Positions 1 to 5,367 of a DNA stretch of 5,367 nt are shown one piece after another. Made by a program: the position numbers and the translations under genes. The stretch comes from Candidatus Altarchaeota archaeon. GTDB taxonomy: Archaea > Altiarchaeota > Altiarchaeia > IMC4 > SCGC-AAA252-I15. The stretch lies in contig JAPKXP010000119.1 of NCBI GenBank assembly GCA_026394745.1, positions 1-5,367 of the forward strand. Direction: 5' to 3'. Within the stretch, counting starts at the first letter, position 1, and each line of letters begins with the position of its first letter. Under the pieces are notes generated by a model. The model saw only the letters and a list, made by a program, of their open reading frames with translations, did not search any database and was not told where the DNA came from.

Positions 1-135
1 AACGGCGCGGCGGCGAAGCTCGCAAAGAAGGGAGACAAGCTGATTGTCATGAGTTTCGCTTTCCTGACTGAAGACGAAGTTGGGAAACACAAGCCAAAAA
101 TAATAATAGTCGACGAGAAAAACAGGATTATCTAG
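1..135 (+). CDS. panD: Aspartate 1-decarboxylase, C-terminal part (5' end outside window)
   Basis: The first 44 codons visible, closed by TAG at 133-135, read as the C-terminal half of pyruvoyl-dependent aspartate 1-decarboxylase. This cytosolic enzyme converts L-aspartate to beta-alanine for pantothenate and coenzyme A. The fragment opens with NGAAA, the conserved loop of PanD that lines the active site, then GDKLIVMSFA, then a KHKP...VDEKNRI ending, all in family order. The self-cleavage Gly-Ser site that makes the pyruvoyl group lies upstream of the window, so activity cannot be judged. The protein stops soon after the VDEKNRI segment, so it lacks the longer tail of E. coli PanD; shorter tails are common elsewhere. 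The last 8 bp overlap the 3' end of aroA on the other strand. Most archaea use a different, PLP-dependent aspartate decarboxylase, so this gene bears on the taxonomy. Confidence 0.87.
   Translation, partial: NGAAAKLAKKGDKLIVMSFAFLTEDEVGKHKPKIIIVDEKNRII
96..122 (-). terminator. Candidate U-rich terminator for aroA, inside the panD 3' end
   Basis: Read on the minus strand just past the aroA stop codon, positions 122-118 give TTTTT and positions 108-96 give TATTATTATTTTT. Archaeal RNA polymerase can stop at such U-rich tracts without a hairpin, and I see no hairpin here. The tracts lie inside panD coding sequence, where they encode Lys and Ile codons, so they may simply reflect composition. No matching T-run follows the panD stop on the plus strand. 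Confidence 0.3.
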
Positions 136-1405
136 AGTCTATTCCGGCGCCGATGCCCTGCATCGCGTGAACGAAATTCGGGAAGGTTACTGCGGCGACT
201 TCGCCGTCCATGATTTTAGTCTCTCCTTCGGCCTTAAGGCCCGCTATGGCCAGCGACATCACTATCCGATGATCGTTCCAGCTGTCTATGGTAGCGCCGT
301 GTAGCGCGCCTCCTTGAATTACGAGGCCGTCCGGCCTTTCGGTCACGTTGACTTTCAGCTTGGATAGTTCAGTGTACATTGCCTTGATTCTGTCGCACTC
401 CTTCAGTCGCGCGTGTTCAGTGTTGTATATAACGGTCTCTCCTTCGGCGCACGCGCCGAGTACAGATACGATTGGAACGAGGTCCGGGCTGTCGGACAAG
501 TCTACTCTAACGCCGGTGAGGTATCCGCTGCCGCGGACTGTGACGTGGTCCCTTTGGGCGGACACCTTCGCGCCCATTTCCTTTATTATCTCGACGATCT
601 TTTTGTCTGCCTGCAGGGAATCCTTGAACAGGTTTTCGACCGTAACCTTGGATTCAGTGAGCGCCGCCGCGGCAAGCACGAACGCCGCTGAGGAGTAGTC
701 GCCTTCGACCGTGTACTCTGCTGCCTCGTACACCTGCTGCGGGGGTACGAAGAAGCTCGAGTATTTCCTGTTCTCCACCCTGACTTTAAACAGCTTCAGC
801 ATGTTTAGTGTTAGGTCGACGTAAGGCTTCGACTTGAGTTCGGTTGTTATGTTGACCGTCGTGTCCTTTAGGGCGTAAGGCGACGCCATCAAAAGTCCGG
901 ATATGAACTGGGAGCTTATGTCGCCGCGGATGTTGCAGACTCCGCCCTGGAGCGGGCCTTTTACTTCCACAGGCGGGTTTCCGTTCGTAGTCTTGACCTT
1001 AACGCCAATCTGGGAGAGGGCGTCTGCGAGCGGTTGTATCGGCCTCCTCCGTATGCTATCGTCGCCTGTTAACGTAATCTGTTCTTTAGAGAGGCTTGCT
1101 ATGGCAGTCGCGATGCGTATTGTGGTGCCTGAGTTGAGGGTGTCGAGCGTGCATCCTGGATTCTTTATCCTTCCTGCGGTGCCGTCGACCGTAATCTCCT
1201 CGAATTCCCTGTTCTTTATTACGCCGCCAAGCTTCGTGCAGACGTTCATAGCTGCCTTAGTGTCTAGCGAGAATAACGGGTCTTTTATCGTGCTGGTGCC
1301 TTCGGCAAGGAGCGCGCTGAGCACAGCACGGATGGTGTAGCTCTTGCTCGCAGGCGCCTTAACCGTCCCCTCCAAGGAACCGGTCTTCTTGACTATAAGA
1401 TGCAT
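128..1405 (-). CDS. aroA: 3-phosphoshikimate 1-carboxyvinyltransferase (EPSP synthase)
   Basis: A complete 425-residue EPSP synthase, normal family length. It transfers the enolpyruvyl group of PEP to shikimate 3-phosphate in the shikimate pathway. Expected motifs in order: SKSYTIR with K21, S22 and R26 (substrate binding); NSGTTIR at 91-97 (PEP loop); SIRRRP at 117-122; GDISSQF at 161-167; EGDYSSAAF at 234-242; SDSPD with catalytic-type D308; KECDR with E336 and R339; and NDHR at 377-380. The NSGTT and SKSYT forms resemble archaeal AroA more than E. coli AroA. V406 precedes TFP where E. coli has K411; many non-enterobacterial enzymes also lack that Lys. ATG 1405 is the first start after an in-frame stop, and no Shine-Dalgarno site precedes it. 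It is transcribed divergently from hypF and runs 8 bp into panD. Confidence 0.96.
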   Translation of the reverse strand: MHLIVKKTGSLEGTVKAPASKSYTIRAVLSALLAEGTSTIKDPLFSLDTKAAMNVCTKLGGVIKNREFEEITVDGTAGRIKNPGCTLDTLNSGTTIRIATAIASLSKEQITLTGDDSIRRRPIQPLADALSQIGVKVKTTNGNPPVEVKGPLQGGVCNIRGDISSQFISGLLMASPYALKDTTVNITTELKSKPYVDLTLNMLKLFKVRVENRKYSSFFVPPQQVYEAAEYTVEGDYSSAAFVLAAAALTESKVTVENLFKDSLQADKKIVEIIKEMGAKVSAQRDHVTVRGSGYLTGVRVDLSDSPDLVPIVSVLGACAEGETVIYNTEHARLKECDRIKAMYTELSKLKVNVTERPDGLVIQGGALHGATIDSWNDHRIVMSLAIAGLKAEGETKIMDGEVAAVTFPNFVHAMQGIGAGIDSR

Positions 1406-1470
1406 TTTACGTTTAATGACGTTTAACGGTTGATTGTATTAATTAAAGACTGTGGGCGAATAAAAGAAAC
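1406..1470. promoter_or_regulatory. Divergent aroA/hypF promoter region
   Basis: These 65 bp hold all the sequence available to start both aroA (leftwards) and hypF (rightwards). They are clearly more AT-rich than the flanking genes. The central palindrome TTAATTAA (1439-1446) sits about 28 bp before the hypF GTG and about 37 bp before the aroA ATG. If it acts as an archaeal TATA box, hypF transcription would start at or next to its GTG, giving a leaderless mRNA, and aroA would have a leader of about 10 nt. Neither start has a GGAGG-like site. A bacterial reading is weaker: a minus-strand TACAAT at 1438-1433 resembles a -10 box but has no good -35. Confidence 0.55.
1409..1428. repeat. Tandem 10-bp direct repeat, possible operator
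   Basis: Two adjacent copies, ACGTTTAATG (1409-1418) and ACGTTTAACG (1419-1428), match at 9 of 10 positions. The spacing is one helical turn, so a protein could contact both copies on the same DNA face. They lie between the putative TATA element and the aroA start codon, where a bound repressor could block aroA initiation. Chance similarity in a short AT-rich region is possible. Confidence 0.4.
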
Positions 1471-3753
1471 GTGTCGAGCGCAAGATTGCTTGTTTCGGGT
1501 GTGGTGCAGGGCGTCGGATTCCGGCCTTTCTGCTTCAGGCAGGCTGTCAAGCGCAAGCTGAAAGGTTACGTGAAGAATCTAAGTGATGCTGGAGTAGAGA
1601 TTATTCTCGAGGGTGCGGCTGGAGACATTGAAGGATTCGTGAGCGACTTGAGGCATAGACACCCCCCGCTCGCCAGGATAGACGACATTAAGGAGAGCAG
1701 AGTGCGAGAACGGGGATACAAGAGATTCGAAATCATAGACAGCGGAGGCGGAGGCTCAAGCGGAAACATCCCCGCCGACGCCGCAATATGCGAAAAGTGC
1801 CTTAAGGAGATGCGCGACAAGAAAGCGAGGAGATTCAGCTACGAGTTCACCAGCTGCATAGAGTGCGGCCCAAGGTTCACCTCAATAATGAAGCTCCCTT
1901 ACGACCGGCATACTAACAGCTTCGGCATGTTCATGATGTGCGCTGACTGCAGGAGAGAGTACGAGACGACTGAGGACAGGAGGTTCAACTACCGCAGCAT
2001 ATGCTGCCCAAAGTGCGGGCCGAAATATTTTTTGGTTGACGCTAAAGGAAGGAGAGTCAAGTGCGAAAGCCCTATTGAAGCGGCAGGCAGGCTAATCGCC
2101 AAGGGAAGGATTGTGGCGGTAAAAGGAATTGGAGGAACGCACCTTGCCTGCGACGCCTCGGACGACGGCTCGGTAGGTAGTTTACGCCATCGTCTTGGAC
2201 GCCCCGCACATCCTTTCGCGGTAATGAGCAGAAACTTGAATTCAATAAAGAGGTACGCTAAGGTCTCTTCTTTTGAGGGAAAACTTTTGACTTCACGCGA
2301 GAGGCCTATCGTGGTGCTGGACAAGAAAGGCGATTTTAATCTTTCCGAGCTGGTCGCTCCGGGGCTGCACAACATCGGCGTTATGCTACCGTACACTCCG
2401 GCACAACACCTGCTCTTCGATGGATTTGAAGGAGGCACTATGGTGATGACTTCAGCCAACATTCCCGGCGAGCCGATGATTATAGGCGGCCATGAGGCAG
2501 TGGAGAAGCTTTCTGGGATAGCCGACTACCTGCTGCTCCACAACCTGGACATAGTGAACAGGTGCGACGACTCGGTAGTCAGGATGAACGCGAAGACGCC
2601 TGTTTTCATAAGGCGTTCGCGCGGGTTCGTGCCGCAGGAGATTGAGCTCGGCTTCAAGTCGCGGAAAATCGTCCTCGCGCTCGGAGGCGAACTCAACAAC
2701 ACGACGTGCATAATAAGGGGTGATAAAGCGTTTATGAGCCAGCACGTAGGAGACACCACGAAGTTCGACACGATGAAGTTTTTGGAAGGTGCGACGAAGC
2801 ATTTAATGGACATAACTTCGGTGAAAAAACCGGACGTCGTAGCATGCGACCTGCACCCTAGATTCAACACGACACTGCTTGCTGAACGGCTTGCCGGAAA
2901 ATTCGGCGCGAAGCTCGTCAGAGTCCAACACCATCACGCGCACATGGCGTCTTTGACGGCCGAAAACAAAATCGACGGAAAGATTATTTGCCTGAGTTTG
3001 GACGGCGTCGGCTACGGCGTTGACGGGAAAGCGTGGGGCGGCGAAGTTTTGCTTGGAGGCTATAGCGGATTCGAACGGGCGGGAAGCCTTAAGGAGCAGA
3101 GGATGCCTGGCGGAGACTTGTGCGTCGAATATCCCGCGAGGATGCTTGCTGGAATACTTTTTGACGGGCTTGATGGGAAGGAGGTCGAGGGGATTCTGGA
3201 AAGACGCTACTCCAACGGATTCCGACACGGCAGGAAGGAAATCCAAGTCGTCTTGAAGCAGCTTGAAGGCGGCTTCAACGTACACTATACTTCAAGCTGC
3301 GGGAGAGTCCTTGACGCGACGGCAAGCCTGCTTGGAGTCTGCCATGAACGCACCTATGAGGGAGAACCTGCGATGAAGCTCGAGTCCCTTGCGAAAGGAG
3401 GTAAAGCCAGGTTTGACTTGCCTGTGAAAGTAAAGGATAACGTCTTAGACACCACAGAGATTATTCTGAAGGCCCTTGAGCTGATGGAGGATGGAAAGAG
3501 GCGCGAGGACATCGCAGCCTCAGTCCAAAAGGCGGTCGCAGACGGAATATGCGGAATCGCAGTATCTGAAGCAAGGAAAAATAGAGTAGACTACATCGGA
3601 CTGTCCGGCGGGGTAGCATGCAACGACTACATAACAAGCTATATTAAAGGCGAAGTCGAAAAAAGTAACCTCAAGTTCATAAAGCACAGTAAAGTACCGT
3701 GCGGAGACGGCGGAATATCGCTGGGGCAGGCTGCCTGCGCAGCCAAGAGTTAA
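1471..3753 (+). CDS. hypF: [NiFe]-hydrogenase maturation carbamoyltransferase HypF
   Basis: A full-length 760-residue HypF. It uses carbamoyl phosphate and ATP to carbamoylate the C-terminal Cys of HypE, the first step towards the CN ligands of the hydrogenase iron. Domains in order: acylphosphatase (about 1-90; VQGVGFRPF with R18, and N36); a Gly/Ser-rich linker (91-99); a double zinc finger with eight Cys (107, 110, 129, 132, 157, 160, 179, 182) at the canonical Cx2C-x18-Cx2C-x24-Cx2C-x18-Cx2C spacing; a YrdC-like domain (about 200-385; GIGGTHLACDA, MTSANIPGEP, NRCDDSVVR); and a Kae1-like domain (about 397-757; ALGGELNNT, HHHAH 487-491, DGVGYGVDG 511-519, LSGGVACN, DGGISLGQA). Oddities: the usual FHAQ after the third Cys pair is FNYR (172-175), and the usual RKxRPxKP is RLGRPAHP (241-248). 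GTG 1471 is the first usual start after an in-frame TAA at 1444, and it leaves a short lead-in to the acylphosphatase fold. It heads the hyp operon. Confidence 0.97.
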   Translation: MSSARLLVSGVVQGVGFRPFCFRQAVKRKLKGYVKNLSDAGVEIILEGAAGDIEGFVSDLRHRHPPLARIDDIKESRVRERGYKRFEIIDSGGGGSSGNIPADAAICEKCLKEMRDKKARRFSYEFTSCIECGPRFTSIMKLPYDRHTNSFGMFMMCADCRREYETTEDRRFNYRSICCPKCGPKYFLVDAKGRRVKCESPIEAAGRLIAKGRIVAVKGIGGTHLACDASDDGSVGSLRHRLGRPAHPFAVMSRNLNSIKRYAKVSSFEGKLLTSRERPIVVLDKKGDFNLSELVAPGLHNIGVMLPYTPAQHLLFDGFEGGTMVMTSANIPGEPMIIGGHEAVEKLSGIADYLLLHNLDIVNRCDDSVVRMNAKTPVFIRRSRGFVPQEIELGFKSRKIVLALGGELNNTTCIIRGDKAFMSQHVGDTTKFDTMKFLEGATKHLMDITSVKKPDVVACDLHPRFNTTLLAERLAGKFGAKLVRVQHHHAHMASLTAENKIDGKIICLSLDGVGYGVDGKAWGGEVLLGGYSGFERAGSLKEQRMPGGDLCVEYPARMLAGILFDGLDGKEVEGILERRYSNGFRHGRKEIQVVLKQLEGGFNVHYTSSCGRVLDATASLLGVCHERTYEGEPAMKLESLAKGGKARFDLPVKVKDNVLDTTEIILKALELMEDGKRREDIAASVQKAVADGICGIAVSEARKNRVDYIGLSGGVACNDYITSYIKGEVEKSNLKFIKHSKVPCGDGGISLGQAACAAKS

Positions 3754-3754
3754 G

Positions 3755-3961
3755 ATGTGTCTTGCAATACCCGGTAAGGTTTTGAAGGTGGATGGAGTGA
3801 AAGCCATCGTAGACTTTGACGGAGTGCAGAGGGAGGTTAGAGTCGACCTCGTCAACGCAAGGAAGGGCGAGTACGTTATCGTGCACACCGGCTACGCGAT
3901 AGAGAAATTGAATAGAAAGGATGCGGAGGAGACGCTCAAGATACTCCGGAGCATCAAATGA
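3755..3961 (+). CDS. hypC: Hydrogenase maturation chaperone HypC
   Basis: A 68-residue HypC/HupF-family protein, within the usual size. It opens with the diagnostic MCLAIPGKV: after removal of Met, C2 becomes the N-terminal residue that, in characterised HypC, binds the Fe(CN)2CO unit together with HypD and contacts the hydrogenase large-subunit precursor. VDFDGVQREV and GEYVIVHTGYAI with H44 complete the OB-fold pattern, and an acidic/basic helix (DAEETLKILRSIK) ends the protein. ATG 3755 follows the hypF stop after one base. No clear Shine-Dalgarno site is present, so translation probably depends on ribosomes finishing hypF. Its stop overlaps the hypD start as ATGA. No signal peptide or membrane segment; cytosolic. 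Confidence 0.96.
   Translation: MCLAIPGKVLKVDGVKAIVDFDGVQREVRVDLVNARKGEYVIVHTGYAIEKLNRKDAEETLKILRSIK
3948..3951 (+). promoter_or_regulatory. Shine-Dalgarno-like GGAG before hypD
   Basis: GGAG lies six bases before the hypD ATG (3958), within the last codons of hypC. It is the clearest ribosome binding site in the window and, with the ATGA overlap, supports the chosen hypD start. Confidence 0.5.
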
Positions 3962-5019
3962 ACTTCAACGACGGGAAAATCGCAAAAGCCATAGTAAAAA
4001 AGATTAAGGCTGAGAGCCAAGGCCTTGGGAGAGTACGGTTCATGGAGCTCTGCGGCACGCACACGATGACCGTCGCAAGGAACGGCATAAGAGCCATGCT
4101 GCCTGAGAACGTCGAACTACTCTCAGGGCCAGGGTGCCCTGTCTGCGTGACGACCCAGAGGGAGATTGACGAGGCGGTCGAACTTGCAAAGAAAGACTGC
4201 GTCGTCTGCTGCTTCGGGGACATACTGCGGGTCAGGGGCAGCGTGAAATCGCTTGAGGAGGTGAAGACTTCAGGCGCGGACGTGAGGGTGGTTTACTCGG
4301 TTTCGGATTCTAGAAGAATCGCAGAACAAAATCCGCAGAAGGGGGTGGTGCACATGGCAATCGGGTTCGAGACCACCGCGCCGTCGACCGCCTGCGAGCT
4401 TTCCGGCGCGCCGGAAAACTTCAGCGTCCTTTGCTGCCACCGGCTGTTCCCGCCTGCGATGAGGCTGCTACTCGAGTCCGGAGTCAAGATTGACGGCTTC
4501 ATCAACCCAGGGCACGTTTCGGCTGTTATCGGGCTTAGGGAGTATGAGAAGATGGCAATAGAGTACAAGATACCGCAGGTCGTAGCCGGTTTCGAGTCCT
4601 TGGATGTCCTCGCGGCAGTCGAGATGCTTGTTGGAATGGTGCGGGAGGGCGATGCCGAAGTCCGAAACGAATACTCGAGAGTAGTCCGTCCTGAAGGAAA
4701 CATGAGGGCGCAGGAGATGATTAAGGAATCGTTTGACGTGTTCGACGTGAAATGGAGGGGCTTTCCGGTAATCAAGAATTCCGGGCTGGAGTTGAAGAGA
4801 AGATATGACGGATTCAACGCGAGAAGGAAGTTCAGCTTGAATGTGAGGGAAAAGCCTGATGAGACTAGAGGCTGCAGGTGCGGGGAAGTCATGAGAGGAT
4901 TGATTAATCCGAAAGACTGCCCGCTATTCAACGTGAAATGCAATCCGGAAACGCCAGCCGGGGCGTGCATGGTTTCGATAGAGGGGGCGTGCCAGAACGC
5001 ATACCGGTATGAAAGATAG
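3958..5019 (+). CDS. hypD: Hydrogenase maturation iron-sulfur protein HypD
   Basis: A complete 353-residue HypD, of typical length. In the HypCD complex it acts as the scaffold on which iron receives its CO and CN ligands; it carries a [4Fe-4S] cluster and redox-active thiols. Visible signatures: FMELCGTHT with C32 and H35; LSGPGCPVCVT with C60 and C63; AIGFETTAPST (134-144); PGHVSAVIG (184-192); YSRVVRPEGN (239-248); and the C-terminal Cys-rich module with C306, C308, C321, C328, C337 and C345, where the cluster sits in characterised HypD. Differences from the usual pattern: RVRGS at 91-95 where RVPGS is common, and extra cysteines at 81, 84, 85, 146, 159 and 160. The start overlaps hypC by 4 bp (ATGA) behind a GGAG; the stop overlaps hypE by 11 bp. 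The tight coupling fits equal production of Hyp partners. Confidence 0.97.
   Translation: MNFNDGKIAKAIVKKIKAESQGLGRVRFMELCGTHTMTVARNGIRAMLPENVELLSGPGCPVCVTTQREIDEAVELAKKDCVVCCFGDILRVRGSVKSLEEVKTSGADVRVVYSVSDSRRIAEQNPQKGVVHMAIGFETTAPSTACELSGAPENFSVLCCHRLFPPAMRLLLESGVKIDGFINPGHVSAVIGLREYEKMAIEYKIPQVVAGFESLDVLAAVEMLVGMVREGDAEVRNEYSRVVRPEGNMRAQEMIKESFDVFDVKWRGFPVIKNSGLELKRRYDGFNARRKFSLNVREKPDETRGCRCGEVMRGLINPKDCPLFNVKCNPETPAGACMVSIEGACQNAYRYER
4397..4420. repeat. 24-bp near-perfect GC-rich palindrome inside hypD
   Basis: Positions 4400-4417 form a perfect 18-bp palindrome centred on GGCGCGCC. The symmetry extends to 4397-4420 with a single mismatched pair (4399/4418). In RNA it could fold into a stem of about 10 bp with a GCGC loop. 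It encodes the weakly conserved stretch around ELSGAPENFS between two conserved HypD motifs, so protein constraint on these bases should be low. A chance product of GC-rich codons is possible. Confidence 0.55.
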
Positions 5020-5367
5020 GATATCTCTCACGGACGGCGCCGGAGGAACGGCGATGGAGAAGCTGATTAAGGAAGTTATCCTGAAGAACATCCAGCTCAA
5101 GAAAATCAAGGGAGGCGTCGGGATTGAATCAATGGACGACGGCGCGGTTATTCCAATCGGCGGAAGGAAGCTTGTGTTGACCACAGACGCCTACACCGTA
5201 AAGCCGATATTCTTTGCCGGAGGAGACATAGGAAAACTTGCAGTCAACGGCACGCTCAACGACCTTGCTGTCATGGGCGCGAAGGCAATTGCTATGACTA
5301 ACGCGATGGTAGTCGAGGAAGGCTTCCCTTCTGAAGACCTGGATAAGATAATCAAGTCGATGAACAA
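5009..5367 (+). CDS. hypE: Hydrogenase maturation protein HypE, N-terminal part (3' end outside window)
   Basis: The first 119 codons of HypE run off the end of the window. HypE carries a C-terminal Cys that HypF carbamoylates; HypE then uses ATP to dehydrate the thiocarboxamide to a thiocyanate, the CN donor for HypCD. The fragment covers the N-terminal PurM-like ATP-binding fold: DGAGGTAMEKLI (9-20) matching the family HGGGG...M..LI, MDDGAV with D43 and D44, TTDAY with D60, FFAGGDIGKLAVNGTLNDL (68-86) with D85, and EEGFPSEDL. ATG 5009 overlaps the last 11 bp of hypD in another frame and places the family N-terminal motif at the right distance. No strong Shine-Dalgarno site precedes it, so coupling to hypD is likely. 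The C-terminal acceptor Cys is not in view. It matches HypE better than ThiL or SelD of the same superfamily. Confidence 0.95.
   Translation, partial: MKDRISLTDGAGGTAMEKLIKEVILKNIQLKKIKGGVGIESMDDGAVIPIGGRKLVLTTDAYTVKPIFFAGGDIGKLAVNGTLNDLAVMGAKAIAMTNAMVVEEGFPSEDLDKIIKSMN

Noticed and set aside
185..190. AroA has Val (V406) where E. coli has Lys411, suggesting a defective enzyme
   Set aside because: Many functional EPSP synthases, including CP4-type and several Gram-positive enzymes, lack Lys at this place. The other catalytic residues are present.
348..1340. Plus-strand open frames at 348-698, 413-691 and 903-1340
   Set aside because: All are shadows of aroA on the minus strand, with no domain pattern and no plausible initiation context.
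1433..1438. Bacterial -10 box TACAAT on the minus strand before aroA
   Set aside because: No acceptable -35 hexamer lies 16-18 bp upstream, and the match may be chance in an AT-rich gap. It is kept only as an alternative to the archaeal reading.
2176..2220. A cluster of CGN Arg codons in hypF around RLGRPAHP, hinting at a foreign or corrupted patch
   Set aside because: CGN codons occur elsewhere in hypF (R18, R28, R79, R81, R115), so the patch is not clearly different. The frame is intact on both sides.
2803..3285. A 160-codon open frame antisense to hypF (and similar ones at 1989-2462, 2452-2802 and 2526-2870)
   Set aside because: They overlap strongly conserved HypF domains, overlap one another in different frames, and show no known family.
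109..4388. Excess of GTCGAC sites (at least five)
   Set aside because: Most arise from Val-Asp or Arg/Ser codon runs in a genome that favours GTC and GAC. Numbers are too small to claim a signal.
4293..4970. A 225-codon open frame antisense to hypD
   Set aside because: It is fully covered by conserved HypD coding sequence. Its translation is Ser/Thr/Pro-rich without recognisable motifs, as expected when the codon pattern of the real gene suppresses stops on the other strand.
1..5367. CRISPR arrays, tRNA or rRNA genes, insertion sequences, defence genes
   Set aside because: Coding sequence of five recognised genes fills all but the 65-bp divergent gap, and no repeat-spacer pattern, transposase or RNA-gene signature was seen.

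Overview
The window carries five protein genes packed almost edge to edge: the tail of panD (+), a complete aroA (-), and a divergent hyp operon (+) of complete hypF, hypC and hypD followed by the first third of hypE. Only one gap exceeds 5 bp, the 65-bp divergent promoter region between aroA and hypF. No RNA gene, CRISPR array, insertion sequence or att site was seen.

Organism: GC looks near 50%, and Arg codons are often AGG/AGA. The aroA product has archaeal-style motifs (SKSYTxR, NSGTTxR). Both divergent genes lack a Shine-Dalgarno site. A TTAATTAA box lies about 28 bp before the hypF GTG, which fits an archaeal TATA box driving a leaderless mRNA. Bacterial-type pyruvoyl PanD, in contrast, is uncommon in archaea. 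My reading is an uncultivated archaeon or a deep-branching anaerobic bacterium, with archaea somewhat favoured on promoter and AroA evidence. This stays unresolved. The Cys-rich maturation proteins and the presence of hyp genes suggest an anaerobic, hydrogen-metabolising lifestyle.

Layout: panD ends at 135 and meets aroA tail to tail with an 8-bp overlap (128-135). aroA runs leftwards from 1405. hypF starts at GTG 1471. hypC follows after 1 bp, hypD overlaps hypC by 4 bp (ATGA), and hypE overlaps hypD by 11 bp and leaves the window.

How the genes work together: HypF and HypE make the cyanide ligands of the [NiFe]-hydrogenase active site from carbamoyl phosphate. HypC and HypD hold and assemble the Fe(CN)2CO unit and deliver it to the hydrogenase large subunit. 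No hydrogenase subunit, HypA or HypB lies inside the window. panD (beta-alanine for pantothenate/CoA) and aroA (aromatic amino acids) are unrelated housekeeping genes.

This is mostly a recognisable core-metabolism and cofactor region, not an unknown system. The points worth a second look are altered signature residues in the HypF carbamoyl-transfer domain, extra cysteines in HypD, near-absence of GATC, and the compact divergent promoter with a tandem 10-bp repeat.
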